From an uncultured Prevotella sp. (GTDB lineage: Bacteria > Bacteroidota > Bacteroidia > Bacteroidales > Bacteroidaceae): 7,232 nt of DNA. A program made the translations under genes and the position numbers. Numbering within the stretch: position 1 is the first letter of the stretch; each line of letters begins with the position of its first letter. The notes under the pieces are model-generated. The model searched no databases and was not told the DNA's origin. It was given only the letters and a program-made list of their open reading frames with translations. The DNA lies in contig CAAGFF010000278.1 in the NCBI GenBank assembly GCA_900769055.1, positions 1 to 7,232 of the forward strand, written 5' to 3'. Of this stretch, positions 1 through 5,011 are shown piece by piece.

Positions 1-40
1 AAGAACTAGACGGGCTAATTGTTCAAGCATGTTCATAATG

Positions 41-67
41 CAAAGATACAAAATAATATGAAACAAA
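41..67 (-). promoter_or_regulatory. Possible Bacteroidetes-type promoter reading out of the left edge
   Basis: On the minus strand TATCTTTG (48 to 41) matches the Bacteroidetes -7 consensus TAnnTTTG. A TTTG lies at 67 to 64 inside a long T-rich run, but the 15-base spacing is shorter than the usual 19-21, so the -33 match is weak. The start site would fall near position 34. Either the transcript is leaderless with ATG at 36 or 30, or its gene begins beyond the window. Confidence 0.45.
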
Positions 68-140
68 AAAAAATATCCCCAGTACTTTTCCACTGAGCCA
101 AAGAATCATCATTTACTCTTATTGACAACAAGGGAGGGTA

Positions 141-170
141 AATAAAAAAACTTCCCGTTGTGAGGGAAGC
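141..170 (-). terminator. Intrinsic terminator of the tRNA operon
   Basis: Read on the minus strand, CTTCCC and GGGAAG form a 6-base-pair stem around a loop of about 7 bases. A run of seven T follows (150 to 144), then more A/T-rich sequence. The hairpin begins 3 bases after the CCA end of tRNA-Glu, so it is well placed to end the tRNA-Ser/tRNA-Glu transcript. Confidence 0.8.
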
Positions 171-173
171 TTC

Positions 174-248
174 TGGTAGTCGGTAAGGGGATCGAACCCT
201 TATGCCAAGATTGAGAATCTTGTATCCTAACCGTTAGATGAACCGACC
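174..248 (-). tRNA. tRNA-Glu (anticodon CUC)
   Basis: The minus strand folds as a complete cloverleaf. The acceptor GGTCGGT pairs with ACCGACT (one G-U), followed by discriminator A and an encoded CCA (176 to 174). The D arm carries the TCTAACGGTTAGGA pattern typical of bacterial glutamate tRNAs. The anticodon stem CAAGA/TCTTG encloses loop TTCTCAA, giving anticodon CTC (215 to 213), which reads GAG. The T arm is AAGGG/CCCTT around TTCGATC. It lies 18 bases downstream of tRNA-Ser and shares its promoter and terminator. The CUC isoacceptor is a supplement: a UUC glutamate tRNA able to read GAA must exist elsewhere in the genome. Confidence 0.95.
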
Positions 249-266
249 GTTAGCATGAGAGACAAG

Positions 267-357
267 TGGCGGAAGGAGGGGGATTCGAACCCCCGGTACG
301 GTAAACCCGTACGTCAGTTTAGCAAACTGGTGGTTTCAGCCACTCACCCATCCTTCC
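267..357 (-). tRNA. tRNA-Ser (anticodon GCU)
   Basis: The minus strand gives acceptor GGAAGGA (357 to 351) paired with TCCTTCC, discriminator G and an encoded CCA (269 to 267). The anticodon loop is TTGCTAA with anticodon GCT (323 to 321), reading AGC and AGU. A long variable arm, GTACGG pairing with CCGTAC, marks it as class II and fits serine. The T arm is GGGGG/CCCCC around TTCGAAT. The length of 91 bases is normal for a serine tRNA. It is the first gene of a two-tRNA transcript. Confidence 0.95.
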
Positions 358-403
358 ATAGGCTTTGTCGTTGAACTGCCATCCATTTTTCTCAAATGCG
401 GTG

Positions 404-435
404 CAAAGGTAATATCTTTATTCCAATTCACCAAA
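404..435 (-). promoter_or_regulatory. Promoter of the tRNA-Ser/tRNA-Glu operon
   Basis: On the minus strand TTTG (435 to 432) is followed after exactly 20 bases by TACCTTTG (411 to 404). This matches the Bacteroidetes housekeeping promoter TTTG-N19-21-TAnnTTTG. Transcription would start near 397, about 40 bases before the mature 5' end of tRNA-Ser. Confidence 0.8.
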
Positions 436-507
436 TATTTCCGCAACTTTTTCGGAATAATCGTCAAAAAAGCTGTTTCGTATTCTCTGTCATTCCTGTG
501 CGAAGGT

Positions 508-957
508 CTATTTATGAGGTTTTTGGTTACCTGGTCTGTGCTCTGCGGCATTCTTGAATGCCTGTCTGTGGAACCTCTCCACTGCCCTGATGGCCTTCAG
601 AACTTTCGCAGCAGGCAGTATCTCCATGAACTTCAGGTGATACTGATGCTGGAGCTGCTTAATCTGCATCTCGCAGTCGTCGAGTTCCCTGATGGCCTTT
701 GCGCAGGCATCGTCATCGCTGGTGTCCACATGCCTGTACTGTCCCATACGTCCGAACAGTACCCGCTGCTTGTCGCGCATTTCCTTATACACGGGGAAGA
801 AGGCCGCAGCCTGCTGAGCTGTCAGTCCGGCCTCGGTAGCAATGAACTGCTCAAGGTCGGCCTCAAAGCGCTGTGGGTCGAACTTCGGTCGTTTCTGTGC
901 GCACGCCAAGGTTGCACACAGGAAGAATAATAGAGCCAATATACCTGTCTTTCTCAT
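508..957 (-). CDS. Spy/CpxP-like periplasmic protein, candidate sensor of the ECF sigma module
   Basis: A 149-residue exported protein. The N-terminus has a basic start (MRK), a hydrophobic stretch to about residue 18 and a likely signal peptidase I site after ACA (residue 20). The mature part is predicted mainly helical and highly charged. It contains an LTxxQ-type motif (LTAQQ, residues 45-49) followed by FFPVYKEMRDKQ, the pattern of small Spy/CpxP-like periplasmic chaperones and sensors. Bacteroidetes homologues of this type often follow an ECF sigma gene and are annotated as its sensor. Two mature cysteines (C85, C95) are present. It lies 17 bases after the membrane protein gene and is the last gene of the operon. 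I infer that it senses periplasmic stress or buffers misfolded protein. The family assignment rests on pattern only, and direct control of the sigma factor is unproven. No clear terminator follows. Confidence 0.75.
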   Translation of the reverse strand: MRKTGILALLFFLCATLACAQKRPKFDPQRFEADLEQFIATEAGLTAQQAAAFFPVYKEMRDKQRVLFGRMGQYRHVDTSDDDACAKAIRELDDCEMQIKQLQHQYHLKFMEILPAAKVLKAIRAVERFHRQAFKNAAEHRPGNQKPHK

Positions 958-974
958 ACCTCAGAAATCAATTG

Positions 975-1355
975 TTATTCATTTGTTGCCACATAAGCGT
1001 ACATATCCACATTGTCGAGCATGGCGTAGTTGGCCATTTCGTCGACAACGGTATACTCTGTAGAAGACACCTGCTCGCTATCGTCAACACTTCCACCATT
1101 GGCAAGCTGGGTTGTGCCGAGGCGAAAGCCTCCGGTAATCGATACGGAAATGACAACAGCCACAGATGCTGCCACAGCCACGGCAGCGGCAATCTTCCTC
1201 TTCCAGGAATTATTGTCCATGGCGACAACATGAGTCTGCTGTTCCGGCAGGCTGCTCATAATGCTGTCGGACAGGCTCTCGAAATACCCTTCTGGTACAG
1301 TGAAGGGGTTGTCGTTGCCATAGTGACTTCTTAACCATTTCTCATTCTCATCCAT
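975..1355 (-). CDS. Single-pass membrane protein in the anti-sigma position
   Basis: A 126-residue protein with one strongly hydrophobic segment at about residues 54-73, preceded by WKRK. This fits a cytoplasmic N-terminus and a periplasmic C-terminus. The N-terminal part carries NPFTVPEGYFE (residues 16-26), a motif I recognise from Bacteroidetes proteins encoded after ECF sigma factors. The C-terminal part is acidic and ends in the patch MLDNVDMYAYV (residues 112-122). No zinc-binding anti-sigma HxxxCxxC motif is present, so it is not a classical ZAS-type anti-sigma factor. It starts 44 bases after the sigma gene, on the same strand. I infer that the N-terminus binds the sigma factor and the periplasmic tail receives a signal, perhaps from the Spy-like protein encoded next. 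The function comes from context. The ATG at 1355 is preceded by a weak AGAGAT. Confidence 0.75.
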   Translation of the reverse strand: MDENEKWLRSHYGNDNPFTVPEGYFESLSDSIMSSLPEQQTHVVAMDNNSWKRKIAAAVAVAASVAVVISVSITGGFRLGTTQLANGGSVDDSEQVSSTEYTVVDEMANYAMLDNVDMYAYVATNE

Positions 1356-1381
1356 AATAATCTCTATTTAATTGTTTGACT

Positions 1382-1405
1382 GATTAAATCCCAAAAGGTT
1401 TAATC
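1382..1405 (-). repeat. Short inverted repeat across the sigma gene stop codon
   Basis: GATTAAA (1382-1388) and TTTAATC (1399-1405) are perfect 7-base inverted copies around a 10-base loop, and the second arm includes the sigma gene stop codon. It sits in the only sizeable gap inside the sigma/anti-sigma pair. The stem is A/T-rich and no T run follows, so a terminator is unlikely. It could affect mRNA stability, or be chance. Confidence 0.35.
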
Positions 1406-1951
1406 CTCGTCCTTTAAAAATTCAGTTATCTTCCTGACTGCAATATGATAGCTTGCCTTCAAAGCCCCCTCGGAGGTACGGAGAAGCTTACTCATCTGGC
1501 TGTATTTCATCTCGTCGAAGTATCGCAGGACGAATACCTGCCGCTGAACGTCAGGCAGCTGTGCTACGGCTTCCTGAAGCCTTGCCTGCGTCATGTCGCC
1601 ATCGAAATAGGTATCGGCAATAAGCGTGGCAGCCACGTCAGCCGGGTCGTCAGCTCCCACACAGGCTGCCGTTTTCTTCTTGCGCAGGAAGTCGAGACTC
1701 TCGTTGACGGCAATGCGATAAAGCCACGTTAAGAGCTTTGACTTGCCACGGAAATCACCGAGGTTGGCCCATGCCTTCAGAAATGTGTTCTGCAGGACAT
1801 CATTGGCATCCTCATGGTCAAGGACCATACGACGAATAACCCAATACAGCTGTTGACCATATTGGTTCACCAACGCAGCGAAAGCCGTACGGCTGGTCGT
1901 CGGGTCGGAGAGCATCCTCAGCAACTTGCCTTCGTCAATCTTGTCTGCCAT
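1400..1951 (-). CDS. ECF-type RNA polymerase sigma factor (sigma-70 family)
   Basis: A 183-residue protein with the two-domain layout of ECF sigma factors. Region 2 covers about residues 23-92, with the core-binding helix DANDVLQNTFLKAW (48-61) and the -10-recognition part TWLYRIAVNESLDFLRKK (75-92). A linker of about 30 residues follows. Region 4 covers about 125-178, beginning QLPDVQRQVFVLRYFDEM, with a helix-turn-helix around YSQMSKLLRTSEGALKASYH. It directs RNA polymerase to a regulon that cannot be read from this window. ATG 1951 begins only 2 bases after the L,D-transpeptidase stop, so translation is probably coupled. The membrane protein and the Spy-like protein encoded downstream are its likely regulators. 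I see nothing broken; length and both DNA-contact regions are complete. Confidence 0.93.
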   Translation of the reverse strand: MADKIDEGKLLRMLSDPTTSRTAFAALVNQYGQQLYWVIRRMVLDHEDANDVLQNTFLKAWANLGDFRGKSKLLTWLYRIAVNESLDFLRKKKTAACVGADDPADVAATLIADTYFDGDMTQARLQEAVAQLPDVQRQVFVLRYFDEMKYSQMSKLLRTSEGALKASYHIAVRKITEFLKDED

Positions 1952-1953
1952 TC

Positions 1954-3519
1954 CTACAGATAGTTTCTCAGATATCGTGCCATCACCTTATCGAAGCCAT
2001 AGACATCAGGCAAATCCATCAATGTGCCATCTGACGACGGATAAAGTGTGTAATAAGTAATGAATAACGGTACTGCCGGCTCGACATTCAGACTCTTAAC
2101 CAGCATGTTTTTACGTAGTGTATCTGCTACCGCCGCCTGCTCCTGTGTCATCTCCTCACGCTTCTTGCCTAACGGCGACACATCTGCCGTAACGGTATAG
2201 AGAAGTTTCTCTACAATGCCATCAGCATGCTCGGCCAGCAGATAGCGTGCCAAATCCAACGGGCGCTCGACTCTTACGCACCCGTGGGAGACACCACGGT
2301 CGGCACGTGAGAAGACTGAGGGCGAGGACGTGTCATGGAGGTAGACGGAGAAATTGTTGTCAAACCGGAAGATGATACGGCCAAGGGCGTTGCCTGCCCC
2401 ACCCTCCTGAATGACAAGATAGTCGCCACTGAGCAGCATCTGTGCCGAAACGTCGGAGGGTTTTATCTTCTTGCCAGTCTTGCGCTCGCGGATGAAATAG
2501 CGGTGGGAGCTAAAATAGCTCTCGCTGCCGGCATGTCTGACAATGTCGTTTCGGATGATGCTTTTCGGAATAATCCATTGCGGATTGAGGTCCATGCGTT
2601 TGATATGACTGGTCAGCAATGGTGTCTTGGTTTTCAGACTACCACAGCCAATCTTCATCTCGAAGATGCTGTCGCCATCGACTGCACGCAACATGAACGA
2701 CGGGATGTTCACCAGGACATAACGGTCATGAAGATGGGGGTAGTCATCAAGCCGCCACCGGCAACGCTCCATGTTCACAAGTATCTTCTCACGCTGAGCA
2801 CGTGTAAGCGATGGAAGCGCAAGACGCTCGCGCAAGGTATAATAAAGTGGGTTCTGGGGCTTTAGCGATGCAAGGAATGTAGCGAGGCTGTCGGCAGAGG
2901 GCAGACAAAGGAGGCTGGAGCAGAATCCCTTCTTCGGCAACTGCATCCCGACATCGAAAAGCTTATGGTATTCGACATTCACGGAGTCATCATCCTTGGG
3001 GTCAAGCCTGTTGAACGCCTCGTAGGGATTGACAAAGCCGTACCTGTTGCCCATAGCATAGCGCAGAAAGGCTTTTGTAAGACTGTACTCCAACCGGCCA
3101 GCAACATTGTTGATGTCGTTGCCGCAGGAGTCAAAGTCGAGAGTGCGCATTCTGTTAAGGTCAGCTTCTATGGACTCTACACAGAACCTGCCTGCCGACA
3201 GGCCATCGGCTTCAACTGTGCGGATATAGGCGAGAAGGCTATCGGCCCGCCTGTCTACACCGAGCCTGTCTATCCATACAAAACCGTTGCCTTTGAGATA
3301 AAAACTTTTTGCTTGTTTGTCTGCCACCATGGAGTCGGCATCAGACTTGATGATACGCTTTATCGACTCCCTTACAATATGGGAGTCCACCCGATATGAC
3401 GCGGTATCGAGCGTCTTGTAATAATCGAGCGTAAAACTACAGCCGGAGTTTGCTTCCTGCCTGTCGCACGACTGTAGGAGAAGTACGACAAGCAGCAAAA
3501 GGACACAAAAGGGTCGCAA
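1954..3519 (-). CDS. YcbB-type L,D-transpeptidase, predicted lipoprotein
   Basis: This enzyme forms L,D (3-3) cross-links in peptidoglycan using an active-site cysteine. Residues here are numbered from TTG 3519 (521 residues). The N-terminus is a lipoprotein signal with lipobox LQSC, lipidated Cys18. A scaffold-like N-terminal region follows (about 35-260), then the YkuD catalytic domain (about 266-445), containing NPQWIIPKSI (312-321) and YLHDT with His395. The nucleophile motif is SHGCVRV (411-417), with Cys414. These match the YcbB/LdtD pattern, so it is probably active on the periplasmic face. No peptidoglycan-binding repeat is obvious. The frame has no ATG before the lipobox. The only plausible starts are TTG 3561, which overlaps the upstream gene by 26 bases, and TTG 3519. 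I chose 3519 because it avoids the overlap and leaves a compact signal peptide. It lies upstream of the sigma gene with a 2-base gap, suggesting one envelope-stress operon. Confidence 0.9.
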   Translation of the reverse strand: MRPFCVLLLLVVLLLQSCDRQEANSGCSFTLDYYKTLDTASYRVDSHIVRESIKRIIKSDADSMVADKQAKSFYLKGNGFVWIDRLGVDRRADSLLAYIRTVEADGLSAGRFCVESIEADLNRMRTLDFDSCGNDINNVAGRLEYSLTKAFLRYAMGNRYGFVNPYEAFNRLDPKDDDSVNVEYHKLFDVGMQLPKKGFCSSLLCLPSADSLATFLASLKPQNPLYYTLRERLALPSLTRAQREKILVNMERCRWRLDDYPHLHDRYVLVNIPSFMLRAVDGDSIFEMKIGCGSLKTKTPLLTSHIKRMDLNPQWIIPKSIIRNDIVRHAGSESYFSSHRYFIRERKTGKKIKPSDVSAQMLLSGDYLVIQEGGAGNALGRIIFRFDNNFSVYLHDTSSPSVFSRADRGVSHGCVRVERPLDLARYLLAEHADGIVEKLLYTVTADVSPLGKKREEMTQEQAAVADTLRKNMLVKSLNVEPAVPLFITYYTLYPSSDGTLMDLPDVYGFDKVMARYLRNYL

Positions 3520-3535
3520 AGTCTGTCTGTGATGA

Positions 3536-3844
3536 TTACTTGATGGAAATCTTGCGAACAACCTTACCCACCTTTACGATGTAACATCCCTTGGGCAGGT
3601 TGAGCTCGTAATGTCTGTCAGCGCCCTCTACACGGAAGCTCTGCACGTGAACGCCAGCTACGTTGTAGATGGTTAGCATGAGTCCGGATGCACCAGTTAC
3701 GCGCAGGGTAGACTCAGAAACAGAAATAGAAATAGTGGCAATATCATTGTCGATAATCTCTATTGAGTTAGCTGCGCAGGCATTCTGCGGAACGCCCATC
3801 AACAACATCATTGAGAATGCGGCATAAAGTATTCTTTTCATCAT
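3536..3844 (-). CDS. Secreted mini-protein consisting of a T9SS type A sorting-domain-like region
   Basis: A 102-residue protein. MMKRILYAAF begins a signal peptide ending near ACA (residue 24). The rest (about 28-102) is beta-rich and resembles the C-terminal sorting domain of type IX secretion substrates: LTIYNVAGVHVQSF (57-70), then LPKGCYIVKVGKVVRKISIK (83-102). In ordinary substrates this domain of 70-80 residues follows a large passenger, but here almost nothing precedes it. I chose ATG 3844 because it starts a normal signal peptide and lies about 30 bases after a -7 element (3880 to 3873). The open frame continues to 4036, but that part is not signal-like and crosses the promoter. ATG 3841 is equally possible. 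The stop is 16 bases before the preferred transpeptidase start, so the two are probably co-transcribed. Similar short proteins are, as I recall, common in Prevotella, and their role is unknown to me. Confidence 0.8.
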   Translation of the reverse strand: MMKRILYAAFSMMLLMGVPQNACAANSIEIIDNDIATISISVSESTLRVTGASGLMLTIYNVAGVHVQSFRVEGADRHYELNLPKGCYIVKVGKVVRKISIK

Positions 3845-3872
3845 ACGCTTGCTTCTGTCATATTTATTATTG

Positions 3873-3880
3873 CAAAGATA
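3873..3880 (-). promoter_or_regulatory. -7 element of the sigma/L,D-transpeptidase operon promoter
   Basis: TATCTTTG on the minus strand (3880 to 3873) matches TAnnTTTG and puts the start site near 3866, about 22 bases before ATG 3844. I find no TTTG at the expected 19-21 base distance, so the promoter may be weak or activator-dependent. It is the only good promoter candidate between the ribosomal operon terminator and the five-gene operon. Confidence 0.6.
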
Positions 3881-3895
3881 GGAATTTTGTTCCAC

Positions 3896-3919
3896 AACAT
3901 CTTCCGTTAGAAGGATGTT
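3896..3919. promoter_or_regulatory. Inverted repeat in the -33 region of the sigma operon promoter
   Basis: AACATC (3896-3901) and GATGTT (3914-3919) are inverted copies separated by 12 bases. TTC/GAA extends the pairing, with one bulged base. The element lies 16-39 bases upstream of the -7 element, where an operator would overlap the missing -33 box. On the plus strand it is followed by six T (3918-3923), so a weak plus-strand terminator is an alternative reading, though no plus-strand gene is present. Confidence 0.3.
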
Positions 3920-3998
3920 TTTTCGACGTTTAAGATAGTTTAACCAAAAACAAGACTCACTACCAGGAAAACCAACACACCAAGAGTGCCACATGTAC

Positions 3999-4033
3999 AA
4001 AAAAAGCCGCATGCCAAAGAATGACATGCGGCT
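3999..4033 (-). terminator. Strong intrinsic terminator of the rpmB-rpmG-DUF4295 operon
   Basis: On the minus strand AGCCGCATG (4033 to 4025) pairs perfectly over 9 bases with CATGCGGCT (4013 to 4005) around an 11-base loop. A run of seven T follows (4005 to 3999). It starts 23 bases after the DUF4295 stop codon and separates the ribosomal operon from the sigma/L,D-transpeptidase operon. Confidence 0.93.
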
Positions 4034-4056
4034 CATCGTGTATAGATAGAAAAGAA

Positions 4057-4215
4057 TTATTTCTTGAAGAAATCCTTAACAGCCTCGTTAGGAACCATAC
4101 GCTCATCGAAAACGTATGCACCAGTCTTCGGGCTCTTAACCATCTTGATAACCTTGGTGTATGCGCGTCCGTCCATAGAACCTTCGTGGAGGGTAGCGAC
4201 CGCTTTTTTTGCCAT
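4057..4215 (-). CDS. DUF4295 family small basic protein of the ribosomal operon
   Basis: A 52-residue lysine-rich protein beginning MAKKAVATLHEGSMDGR and ending VPNEAVKDFFKK. I recognise it as the DUF4295 family, short Bacteroidetes proteins encoded directly after rpmB and rpmG. The conserved centre is KVIKMVKSPKTGAYVFDE (residues 21-38). Its biochemical role is not known to me. Position, size and basic charge suggest a protein associated with the ribosome. ATG 4215 has an AGGAGA Shine-Dalgarno 9 bases upstream. The gene starts 19 bases after rpmG and is followed by the operon terminator. Confidence 0.9.
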   Translation of the reverse strand: MAKKAVATLHEGSMDGRAYTKVIKMVKSPKTGAYVFDERMVPNEAVKDFFKK

Positions 4216-4224
4216 ATGTTATTA

Positions 4225-4230
4225 TCTCCT
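4225..4230 (-). promoter_or_regulatory. Shine-Dalgarno of the DUF4295 gene
   Basis: AGGAGA on the minus strand (4230 to 4225) lies 9 bases before ATG 4215, within the motif TATAGGAGATAAT. The same motif precedes rpmG almost unchanged. Such clear Shine-Dalgarno sequences are uncommon in Bacteroidetes, and this one fixes the start of a very short gene. Confidence 0.8.
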
Positions 4231-4234
4231 ATAA

Positions 4235-4423
4235 TTACTTAATCTCCTTGTGAAGAGTCATCTTCTTCAGGATTGGGTTATACTTCTTCAACTCAAGACG
4301 CTCCGGAGTATTCTTGCGGTTCTTGGTAGTGATGTAACGGCTTGTACCAGCTACACCGCTATTCTTCATCTCGGTACACTCAAGAATGACCTGTACCCTA
4401 TTGCCCTTAGCTTTCTTTGCCAT
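4235..4423 (-). CDS. rpmG: 50S ribosomal protein L33
   Basis: A 62-residue protein beginning MAKKAKGNRVQVILECTE. The core GTSRYITTKNRKNTPERLELKKYNP (paraphrased: SRYITTKNRKN, then LELKKYNP, residues 28-50) is characteristic of bL33, a small protein near the E site of the large subunit. Only one cysteine remains (C15), so the CxxC zinc-ribbon pairs of the zinc-binding paralogue are absent. This is therefore the zinc-independent form, which needs no zinc under limitation. It begins 5 bases after rpmB, and its Shine-Dalgarno lies in the last codons of rpmB, suggesting coupled translation. Length and motifs are complete. Confidence 0.96.
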   Translation of the reverse strand: MAKKAKGNRVQVILECTEMKNSGVAGTSRYITTKNRKNTPERLELKKYNPILKKMTLHKEIK

Positions 4424-4428
4424 CGTGA

Positions 4429-4692
4429 TTAATCTCCTATAACTTTAATGTCCTTCCAATCGCAATAACCCTTGGCAACGGCCTGCTTAAGAGCTGCGTC
4501 AAGTCCAACTTTATTAATAAGACGGAGACCAGCTGCGCTGATCTTGAGGGAAATCCAGCATTCCTCTTCTACATAGTAGAATTTCTTGCTGAAAAGGTTA
4601 ACGTCAAAGGAACGCTTTGTGCGATGCTTTGAGTGAGACACATTGCAACCAATCTGTGCCTTCTTGCCTGTAATCTGACAAATCTTAGACAT
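4429..4692 (-). CDS. rpmB: 50S ribosomal protein L28
   Basis: An 87-residue protein beginning MSKICQITGKKAQIGCNVSH. The bL28 signature is clear: the (S)xxCxxTGK start, a GxNVSHSxxxTKRxFxxNL stretch (residues 15-33) and SAAGLRLINKVGLD near 52-65. It is a structural protein of the large ribosomal subunit. It is the first gene of the operon, with a canonical promoter ending 52 bases upstream of its ATG (4692). Its last codons (GTT ATA GGA GAT TAA) contain the Shine-Dalgarno used by rpmG. Confidence 0.97.
   Translation of the reverse strand: MSKICQITGKKAQIGCNVSHSKHRTKRSFDVNLFSKKFYYVEEECWISLKISAAGLRLINKVGLDAALKQAVAKGYCDWKDIKVIGD
4433..4438 (-). promoter_or_regulatory. Shine-Dalgarno of rpmG inside the end of rpmB
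   Basis: AGGAGA on the minus strand (4438 to 4433) lies 9 bases before ATG 4423 and overlaps the last coding codons of rpmB. A ribosome finishing rpmB would uncover or occupy this site, so L28 and L33 are probably made in coupled amounts. Confidence 0.8.
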
Positions 4693-4744
4693 TGCTATGA
4701 TTAAATTTTGTTTTCGTTTTTTGATACTTATTCCAAACAGGGTG

Positions 4745-4775
4745 CAAAATTACAAATATTTCCCGAACCTGCAAA
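4745..4775 (-). promoter_or_regulatory. Promoter of the rpmB-rpmG-DUF4295 operon
   Basis: On the minus strand TTTG (4775 to 4772) is followed after 19 bases by TAATTTTG (4752 to 4745). This matches TTTG-N19-21-TAnnTTTG. The start site is expected near 4738, giving a leader of roughly 45 T-rich bases before ATG 4692. I see no obvious protein-binding fold in that leader. Confidence 0.8.
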
Positions 4776-4901
4776 AGAATTTGCCAAAGAAATCAACCTT
4801 TTAAGGAATTTTATTGTTTTCATAACTTCTCTGATAACTATCCAGATGCCATATCGCCCCTTGCCGAAAACAAGGTAATGGTAATTATGGAATTGTTTTG
4901 G

Positions 4902-5002
4902 AAAACGGCGGTTTATAAAAATTAAACGGCGTTTTTTTACATCGAAAACCGCCGTTTTTCGCTCGGAAAACAGCGGTTTTTGCCTCGGAAACCGCCGTTT
5001 TT
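4902..5002. repeat. Cluster of five degenerate AAACCGCCGTTTT units in mixed orientation
   Basis: Within 100 bases there are five related units. AAAACGGCGGTTT (4902-4914) is a perfect inverted copy of AAACCGCCGTTTT (4946-4958 and 4989-5001). Two diverged forms are AAACGGCGTTTT (4924-4935) and AAAACAGCGGTTTT (4967-4980). Three units begin with a TCG or TCGG lead. The units can form several mutually exclusive hairpins. No gene is here: the open frame through it is a repeat by-product. The cluster lies between the dehydrogenase gene and the ribosomal promoter, next to the TATCAC hairpin, and both may belong to one intergenic repeat element. Confidence 0.7.
4915..4957 (-). terminator. Possible intrinsic terminator after the FAD-dependent dehydrogenase
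   Basis: On the minus strand AAACGGCG (4957 to 4950), a bulged G and TTTT pair with AAAA and CGCCGTTT (4931 to 4924). This gives about 12 pairs and is followed by the T-rich TAATTTTTA. It lies about 190 bases after the dehydrogenase stop, with no gene between. The same inverted units offer other pairings, so terminator function is only plausible. The plus strand also has T runs, so it could act in both directions. Confidence 0.35.
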
Positions 5003-5011
5003 GGGATTCAG

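Noticed and set aside
1..36. Start of a minus-strand gene reading MNMLEQLARLVL out of the window
   Set aside because: Only 12 codons are visible, and the promoter-like element would leave no leader, so a coding call is not supportable.
436..507. Terminator for the sigma-factor operon
   Set aside because: TTCCG/CGGAA can pair on the minus strand but no T run follows, and the hairpin overlaps the -33 box of the tRNA promoter. Read-through into the tRNA genes cannot be excluded.
514..3399. Several plus-strand open frames of 70-180 codons opposite the sigma, transpeptidase and Spy-like genes
   Set aside because: Each lies antisense to a gene with clear motifs, shows no domain of its own and has no promoter or leader.
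3845..4036. N-terminal extension of the mini sorting-domain protein to an upstream ATG
   Set aside because: It would bury the signal peptide inside the protein and start before the -7 element. ATG 3844 explains both signal peptide and promoter.
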